A stretch of DNA of 64,000 nucleotides from contig JAMZAV010000786.1 of the NCBI GenBank assembly GCA_024449915.1, forward strand, positions 1 to 64,000, in the 5' to 3' direction. The notes under the pieces are model-generated. The model worked only from the letters and a program-made list of their open reading frames with translations. It was not told the DNA's origin and did no database searches. Position 1 is the first letter of the stretch; each line of letters opens with the position of its first letter. Source of the stretch: Sweltsa coloradensis (Eukaryota; Arthropoda; Insecta; Plecoptera; Chloroperlidae). The translations under genes and the position numbers were made by a program. Positions 57,306 through 64,000 of this stretch are shown in pieces.

Positions 57306-59390
57306 TACAATATTTTGCGTTGTACATAATATTTGTGTAGGATGTAGGGCTAGGCACAATGAAAGTTATTTTTTGCTTAACACTGGTCAGTGTAGAATTC
57401 ATCCAGTGTAATTCAGTGTCACATACAATACAATAACTTTATTTAACTTGACGTGCACATGGTACATGTATAACTCCCGAAGAAGAAGGTGAATAGACAG
57501 GTAACATAAAAATTAAAAAGCATTAAGAAGTATAAGAAATATAGTACTACTAGTAGAAGTAAAATAAATGTAGAAAATAAACATAATGCAATGTTGCATA
57601 ACATAGATGAAATAATTTGTGAGGTTTAACATGATAAATGGATTAATTTAAATATGTATACATTACATTACATTTAGGCAGAGAGGTATTCGTGGGGCAA
57701 GTAGAAACTTTTAGATGTAAGAAATGACTTCATGTTAGACTTAAAAGCTGAAATGGAGGGAGAGGTTTGTGTGTTGTTTGGTAGCTTGTTATAGAGAGTT
57801 AAAGCTAGATATTGTGGTTGAGAAAAGGGTTAGTTTATGGTTGGGAATGTGAATTTTGAGATTTGCTCTTGTAAAACGGGAGTGGACATAGGTGTTTAGT
57901 GGGAAAAGGTTGTGGTAGGAACTTATAGGAACAAACAAATGTCGCGACAGCTAATACGGGAGCAGGCCAGAGCAGGTATTCCTTGAAAAGCTCTCTACAA
58001 GTGTGCCTGCTGGATACATCAGCCATGATGCAAATGACTCTTTTGGAGGATGAATATTCTGGTCGCTTGGGGGGATGCACTCCAGAAAAGTAGGCCATAT
58101 GATATGAGGGAGTGAACATGAACAAAGTAAAACCATTTTAAGTACTTGGGGATGAACTAGCTTTTTGAGCTTCCTGATAATGAAACAACCACTTTGAATT
58201 TTAAAGGCCACCTGGTTAATGTGGATAGACCAATCTAAAGTTTCAGAGATGTTTTAATCCTAGCAATTTAGTAGAATTGGTTCAAATGATGCTTTCACCA
58301 TCTAGCCAGATTAGGGGGCTACATTTGGGGGTTGAGGGGGAGTGGAAGGAAAGGTATGTAGTCTTAGCTAGAGATATGGTTAAGAGGTTGCTATAGCAGT
58401 ATACTGACATTTAGGAAGCTTGATTGTTTATTAGTGGAGACATGGTCACATGGCAGCAGTTGAGGTTTTCGGACAGGTTAGGAGTTGACTCCAGCATCCG
58501 CACACTGAGTAAGTGTGTCCTCGTCTAGGAAGTTTGGGCAAGTCATTAGTGTAATCTCGTACCTTTCCTTACTCCGGTGATGAGTTTGGTTGGGCAAGGA
58601 TTCGACAATAGCCACGGTTTTGGCCTCGGTGTTGATGCAGTTGTCGTGGTCAGGATAATAACGTACGAGTTACAACACATGATAGTTCAAAATAGAAATA
58701 TATTTAAACAAGTAAATCAACACGATAACTTACATACAGCTAACGTGAATACGATTGGAGTAAAGATTAAATTAGTAGAGTACAACGGTTAGTACCAGCC
58801 ATGTTGGCATCTTCGAGCGTCCTTTGTTGTCGAAGTGTTGCCTATGACAACACTCCAGTGCCTGAGATAGGTGTGTCTATCAGGGAACGATAACACTAGT
58901 GAATAGTGCAAAGGCAAGGGGACCAATATTGAGCCCCGTGGAACCCCGGCAACAAGTGTTTTGGGTTTGGAAAGATAATTATGGGTGGAAAGTTTCGTCG
59001 TAAACTGGATTTCAACAGCCTGGGTGCGACCAGTCAAGTAAAAAGCCCACCACTTGTGTGCCGTTCCTCTGATTCCTAAGGTTGACAGTTTGTCGAGAAG
59101 AATACTGTGGTCGATGGTGTCGAAGGCTATGCTTAGATCGTAGAACATTCCCATGGCATGCTCCCCTTTATCCAGAGCAGAGTAGAGGGGGAAAGAAAGC
59201 TGGAGAGTGCCGTGGTGGTTGAATTTTTTTTAAAGCCGTGTTGGCTGGGGGAAAGCTAGTTGTGGTAGTTGAAATTCTGAGCCATGGGCGAGACAAGCAA
59301 ACTCTTAGACTTGGCATGGAATGTCTTTGTCGGCAGGATAGTTGACGGTTGCTGCCTAGAATAGGCCGCACTCTTATTTTGACCACTCAA
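57306..59390 (-). pseudogene. CR1-like LINE fragment with polymerase domain, second copy
   Basis: It extends further 5' than the copy at 53471-55065. The minus frame at 59154-58860 reads MGMFYDLSIAFDTIDHSILL, DKLSTLGIRGTAHKWWAFYL and AGVPRGSILVPL, the fingers/palm region of LINE reverse transcriptase (the A box with its Asp and the GVPQGS-like block, here with Arg for Gln). The YADD-type catalytic box is lost to frameshifts; CR1-like C-terminal blocks follow at 58211-57835. Remains of preceding sequence reach about 59386. Confidence 0.8.
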
Positions 59391-60297
59391 TTTTTAAAGA
59401 GTAGGATGTAAATACTATTGACTAATGGCTTCACGTAATGGCCACACCCCACTTTTTGAACTTGATAATTTTAAATATACCCGAGGTCTATTCTCGCATA
59501 AATACAGTAATCCAGTTCTCCATGTACTGACCAGAGAACTCGAGATAAGGTACTAGGTTTGTGTTTGTAATTATTGTGTCTATAAGAGTCTCGCTCTGGC
59601 GGCCTGGCCCCCGTAGTGACAGGCCAGCGCTCTGATCAGGCGAATACTGTACAGAAGAAGAAAGCGCATTTAATAGGTGACGCAAAATTAGTGTTATTAG
59701 TGAAGCTATTGCCACAAAGTTCTAGCGAGTGGAAAGTGCTCTGCAAGATGCGCCATTGGCCATAAACAGCCTCAACTGTTGTACAAGTGTTTAAGATAGT
59801 ATAGGACATTGTGTTCTAGGCAAATTGATGTTCGCTCGGCCGACTGACACCACAGGTGTTTGAAATTTTGAACATATGTCACGAATGTGGAAATACAGGG
59901 CTCTGCAGTAACACGTTTCCAAATTTTGTTTTAAAATAATATATAAAAAATAAATTTGTTTTCTCGAATTTTGATTTTGTTAAAAGCTCCAAAATTGACC
60001 ATATTCGTGATTTTTTTCTGGCTGATTAAGATAAAATTTTGAAAATCTTATGACCGCAGGGCTGTCCATGTATACTTTATTTTATTGACAACTTTGCAAA
60101 GTTTCATGTAAGTCGGATGCATCTTGGCCGAGCGAATAGCTATTGCCAAATGTGTCCCATTCCCTTTTAAATGTGAAGATATAATAAGCTGTGGTTCAAT
60201 GAAAGACAAAACAATGGTTTCCTGGGAAGCGAGAAGATTACGGTTTCCCCAAACATGGTTTTGAAGCTAATATCAGAAATGCATTCTTTAATTTCAG
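59391..60297. other. End of intron 7, no gene
   Basis: A minus-strand piece at 59715-59488 (GRQSETLIDTIITNTN) may be another LINE scrap. The rest up to exon 8 shows nothing recognisable. Confidence 0.4.
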
Positions 60298-60481
60298 GTC
60301 CCAGCAAAGAAATCTGCCTCATTGGATGTAGAGCCATTGTATACATTCAGATGCCATACTGGAGCCGTCTTGTGTTTGTCAATGGGTGCATCAGGAAGTC
60401 AGTGCTATAGTGGTGGCCTCGATGGTGCCATCCACTGCTGGAAACTACCAAACGTCATTGTAGACCCTTACGATTCATTCG
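60298..60481 (+). CDS. STRN: Striatin exon 8: second WD repeat
   Basis: After TTTCAG the frame reads VPAKKSASLDVEPLYTFRCH, TGAVLCLSMGASGSQCYSGG, LDGAIHCWKLPN and VDPYDSF. This is the second striatin WD blade and the conserved start of the linker to the next. It ends in phase 1 before GTATGTTA, so coding continues; no further exon is recognisable up to 64000. Confidence 0.95.
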
Positions 60482-61261
60482 GTATGTTACTAACAATATT
60501 AAATCTTATGGTATGTATGGTAGTGTCACAAGATTTGTCTAATAACTCATTTTTGCAGACAATTTGTCATACGGGCCCCCGAGATGTACAAACGGACTAG
60601 GGTTTTGGTAATTTTTATTAAATTTAATTAATTTAAAAAAAATTAAATTAAAATAACTTGTTTTTTAATTCACCATATATATATTGCAAATTATGGGAAA
60701 AACCCCCAATACCCCAATAATTAATTGCTCCATAGAACAACACATTTCTTAATATTAGGCCTACAACAATATGCAGTTCTTTTGATGTCATTAAAAGTGA
60801 AAATTCAAACTTTTGGCTTCAATTCATGTAAAACATTTGTTAAATTAAAATAGGCTTCTTTTTTACCGACGGCTTTGTTTTATTTTTGACCCAAGATAGC
60901 GACATGTTTTCACTATTCAAATTCATGTTTTAATAGTGTTCGGATTTGATCAGAAAGTGACTGAACACATAAAAAGAATGTTGTTGACTTCTAAAAATTG
61001 TAAGAATATACAGATTTTATAATATGAAATAACGAGGAGAATACTTGTCTTCCGCAAGGTTAATCGTACGTACATCTAGACCTGCAATTAATGTATAGGA
61101 CTAGACACACCAATTAATATAACCTCCGTGGCTCCAAGCATAGCTACTTTGAGGTGTGTTTCTCTTGTGTTGTCTCTTCCAAGAGATATAAGAAACATAA
61201 CCTCCATTAAATCAATTGAAATTGAACTCGGGCCTAGCGTAAGTTAAGTTTCTTCCCATCA
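60482..61261. other. Start of intron 8, no gene
   Basis: AT-rich intronic sequence without recognisable repeats or exons. Confidence 0.5.
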
Positions 61262-62038
61262 TTGGATGAGCGAAGCGAAGACTTCAATTTCACTGACCCC
61301 CAAACAATTTAGCTCGGGTGTTTTTTTTTTTTTTTTTGTTTGTTTGTTTGTTTTTTTGTCTGTTTGTTAACTCTCTACCAGACAAACGGCATATCCGATC
61401 TTGATGAAAATTGGAAGGGACCTTCGAAATCTCTGAACTAAGAGGTGTATTGTTTTTGGGTACAATCGAAGAAATGTTTCTCATGAATATCGTACTTTAA
61501 CGATTTTTTTTTATTTTTTGTGCGATATTTTCGTGCCATTTGGGCCAATTCTGACCAAACGGGTGGGGATACAACGTTCAAATTATACATGGACATTAAG
61601 GTTATGGTGATATAGTACCTTTTGGAAGAAAAAGTTGAAAAAGTTAGCCAGAATCCATAGAAATAAAGCTTTTAATATGAGTTTTTTGATTTTGTGTGCG
61701 ATATTTTCGTGCCATTTGGGCCGATTCTGACCAAACGGGTGGGGCTACAATGTTCATATTATACATGGACATTAAGGTTATGGTGATGTAGTACCTTTTG
61801 AAAGAAAAAGTTGAAAAAGTTAGCCAGAAATCATAGAAACAAAGCTATTAATATAAGTTTTTTACGGTAAATAATAACAATTGACAAGTAATAATAGAAA
61901 CTTGACAACAATCACCTACAATGCGTAGGCAGCAAAGCGAAGCACTTGCAAAAGTAAAGATATCCCACGCAAACTAAAAACTAAAAAAAAAACTCATCCA
62001 TCAACGCGACTAAAAAAATCGTTTGCGAAGCTTCCTAG
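61262..62038 (+). mobile_element. Helentron-like element I, uninterrupted relative of element B
   Basis: It runs from TTGGATGAGCGAAGCGAAG to GTTTGCGAAGCTTCCTAG followed by T. Two tandem units of about 175 bases (GCGATATTTTCGTGCCATTT at about 61522 and 61698) precede GTAGGCAGCAAAGCGAAGC. CTCATCCATCAACGCG is the inner inverted repeat. It mixes the B-type interior with the A-type extreme 3' end. Confidence 0.85.
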
Positions 62039-62452
62039 TACACTTTGTGTAATGTAGGCCTAGGCTAGACATTGTCTTCCATTTTTTTAGGCAGGCTGGG
62101 GCCTAGCAAATCTTAGGAGTAAATGCCTACTCTTGGATAAGCCTTTGTATGAATCAAATATGTACCGGTACTCAATTCTAGTGCAAAACTGACTTATTTT
62201 TTCTTAACCTCATGTCAACTGTAAAAAATCCAAAATAAAACATCACTGAAAGCCTGGGCCTATTGGGCCTACACCGATATTTTAAATTAGATAACACCAT
62301 TAGTATGTGCCGCTCCCCTAGCAATGAGCTCTATTGTTCGAAATTGGGTACAAGTGTCAAAACTCTGAAGCTAAATTGCATGTCCTTACGCTGTAATTTA
62401 TCAAGCTTATTACAAATACAAAATACAAAAATACAATTAAAAAGACTTACAG

Positions 62453-62512
62453 GTTGCCGCGGCTGCAGTCGGTAGAGCACAAGCTTGGGAGGTCTGGGTT
62501 CAATAGACCTAA
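62453..62512 (+). tRNA. Shortened tRNA-like sequence
   Basis: Box A GGCTGCAGTCGGTAGAGC and box B GGTTCAATAGACC are only about 18 bases apart, too close for a normal anticodon arm. Probably a deleted tRNA pseudogene or SINE promoter. Confidence 0.4.
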
Positions 62513-62689
62513 CTAGCTGTTAAAAGGTTGATACAAAGGGATATATTGAGTGATCAAGCAGGAATAATAGCCTATAAATGAGAGATGAAATATTAAGTTG
62601 ACAATTTAATTGTGTCCCAAAAATCAGACAAATTGTTACAAGTGATTGGTAGGCTTAGCCTACAAGGAAATCAAATGTCACTTTTAGTG

Positions 62690-62790
62690 ATCTGTGAAAT
62701 TAGGCCTACAAGTTATGCAATGGAATATAGGTTACAAGTTATACAATGAAATACAGGTTACAAGTTATAGGTTACAAATATTAGGTCCTT
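62690..62790 (+). repeat. Short tandem repeat of a TACAAGTTATA unit
   Basis: CTACAAGTTATGCAATGGAA, TATAGGTTACAAGTTATACAATG and AATACAGGTTACAAGTTAT follow one another as imperfect units of about 28 bases. Confidence 0.6.
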
Positions 62791-63136
62791 TAGGCCTATA
62801 AAAATGAGATTAAAGCCTCGTTTTAAGCTCAGTTCAAAATGTTTTTATCAGGCATGAGAGCCTTGTTTTACCTCAAAAGTTCAGTTGATAGGCTAATGTT
62901 CAATAGCCCTTAGGCCTTCGTGAGTGTATTAAAAGTTCAATTAAAACGTTATTACGTACCAATATTCTGCCCTTGGGCTTACGTGCTTTGTTTTTGTCGA
63001 AGTTTGTTTGTAGTAGGGTTAGGCCTAGCCTAGGCCGAATCCAGGTAGATGTCCAAGACTGTGTTACAACGTCCAGGTGAGAATCACGCCCGCGAGTCCA
63101 AGTCCTTGCCTCAATCAAAAATGTTCCTTAGAATTA

Positions 63137-63255
63137 GGGATGTGCGGGTACCCGAAAAACGGGTAATTTTCGGGTAGGTAAAATTACCCGACCTCGGGTC
63201 GGGCCGTCAATTCCTACCCGAAAAAGTTGGGTCGGGTAGAAGTAATAAAGAAACA
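63137..63255 (+). mobile_element. Left end of a hAT-like element
   Basis: TAGGGATGTGCGGGTACCCG followed by repeated CGGGTA/TACCCG strings is the kind of start seen in hAT elements. No matching right end is inside the window, so the boundary is unknown. Confidence 0.45.
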
Positions 63256-64000
63256 CGCCAATCTGCTCCTTTTAAACCTCCCGCTCAGACGCCAAACCAA
63301 CAGCTGACGTCGGAGCGGACCAATCGCTACGACGTGGGCGCGGCTATGCTATGATGCTGTGTCCTTGGCTCTTCCGGCGCTGTCCCCGCTAAAGTAATAG
63401 GCCCTACTGACCGTCATTACTCGTCTTCTGGTTATTCAACGCTAATAACGGCATAAAGCAAGTGAATACTACGTACGTAGGCGAATGGTGAAAAAGAAAC
63501 AACGCTAATAAACATCGTCGAATGCCTAGGCGGCAGGCCTAGAACAAAGTTGCAATTCATCTAGAAGTTCGATCTAGTGCGCATCGTTGCGCGCAGCAGA
63601 AGCGTTGGGCGGAGTCAGACCGAAAGGCTGGTGCAAACGCGCGATTTCGTCAGATGCATGGCTGGTACAAACGCATGATGATGATTTCGTCGGCCGGAAG
63701 AGAAAAATACGCGATCGCATCGGTTTTTCTTGGGGTTTTCGTATCGGAAATATTAGAAAACGATCGTTACGATATTATTTCCGAGAATAACGAACGATTG
63801 ATGCAGGAAAAACGATAATAGCGGGGTTTCACTGTACTAGACCTAGGCCTAGGCATACTCAAGCAAAAGTTCATAAGACGCCGATTTGGATGTTCTTTGT
63901 GTCAATACAGCCCAGAGTGGCTACCTGCAACCAATGCAAAACTGTTTTGTAGGATTTTTTTTTTTTAATGAATTCACAAATAAAAAAAATTTCACTACCC
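63256..64000. other. Window end, no gene seen
   Basis: Contains a somewhat GC-richer patch (63280-63380, 63560-63720) without splice-bounded striatin-like coding sequence. The short open frame at 63587-63790 has no recognisable domain. Confidence 0.4.

Larger units (their letters stand above)
25196..60481 (+). other. STRN: Striatin gene, 5' and middle part (8 exons seen, 3' end outside window)
   Basis: Striatin is the regulatory B''' subunit and scaffold of STRIPAK, joining PP2A to GCKIII kinases, MOB4 and STRIP proteins in the cytoplasm and at membranes. The eight exons encode about 507 residues in the family order: a short variable N-terminus, the caveolin-binding and coiled-coil segment, a calmodulin-binding region, an acidic linker and WD repeats. 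All introns used start with GT and end with AG. Phases fit at every junction except exon 5 to 6, so at least one linker exon is not identified. Vertebrate striatins have six or more WD repeats; only the first two are here, so roughly the C-terminal third should lie to the right. Introns are about 12.9, 1.3, 3.3, 2.8, 3.9, 2.7 and 7.0 kb and are full of mobile elements. Gene identity is very secure. The symbol is the generic one, since vertebrates have three paralogues (STRN, STRN3, STRN4). Confidence 0.95.

Overview
This is animal nuclear DNA: AT-rich, intron-bearing and dense in transposable-element remains. One host gene is recognisable, the plus-strand gene for striatin, the scaffold of STRIPAK PP2A complexes. 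Eight coding exons are visible from 25196 to 60481, and the gene runs off the right edge. The mixture of one striatin gene with long introns, Helentron-like repeats, hAT and Mutator-type short elements, CR1-like LINEs, a Penelope-like element, a tRNA-headed SINE, and a striking excess of the palindrome AGGCCT (often TAGGCCTA) suggests a marine invertebrate. An echinoderm or another invertebrate deuterostome is my best guess, but this is an inference.

Layout. 1-24311 lies upstream of striatin and is almost entirely repeats: LINE 3' ends, a foldback family, SINE copies, three hAT elements (one with a LINE fragment nested in it), a large palindrome at 6174-6817, and six of the nine Helentron-like elements. 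24312-25195 is the striatin upstream region. Intron 1 (25439-38291) holds a hAT with a nested Helentron-like element, a 736-748 bp element with a 9-bp target duplication, a TTAA-flanked element and a SINE. Exons 2 to 8 lie at 38292-38395, 39697-39861, 43143-43422, 46179-46413, 50280-50426, 53098-53259 and 60298-60481. Introns 3, 4 and 5 carry short DNA transposons with perfect terminal duplications. Intron 7 carries two near-identical LINE fragments around a block (about 55165-56665) that looks like corrupted sequence.

How the pieces fit. The exons give, in order, the caveolin-binding/coiled-coil N-terminus, the calmodulin-binding region, an acidic linker and the first two WD repeats. Exon phases agree at every junction except exon 5 to exon 6, where a direct join would hit a stop. 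At least one linker exon is therefore missing from what I can see. The remaining WD repeats should lie beyond 64000.

I found no prokaryotic-style system, CRISPR array or operon. The most distinctive biology is the set of Helentron-like elements: unequal inverted repeats, a terminal hairpin before CTAG, and central tandem repeats that differ in sequence and number between copies. One nested copy comes with an intact-site comparison.
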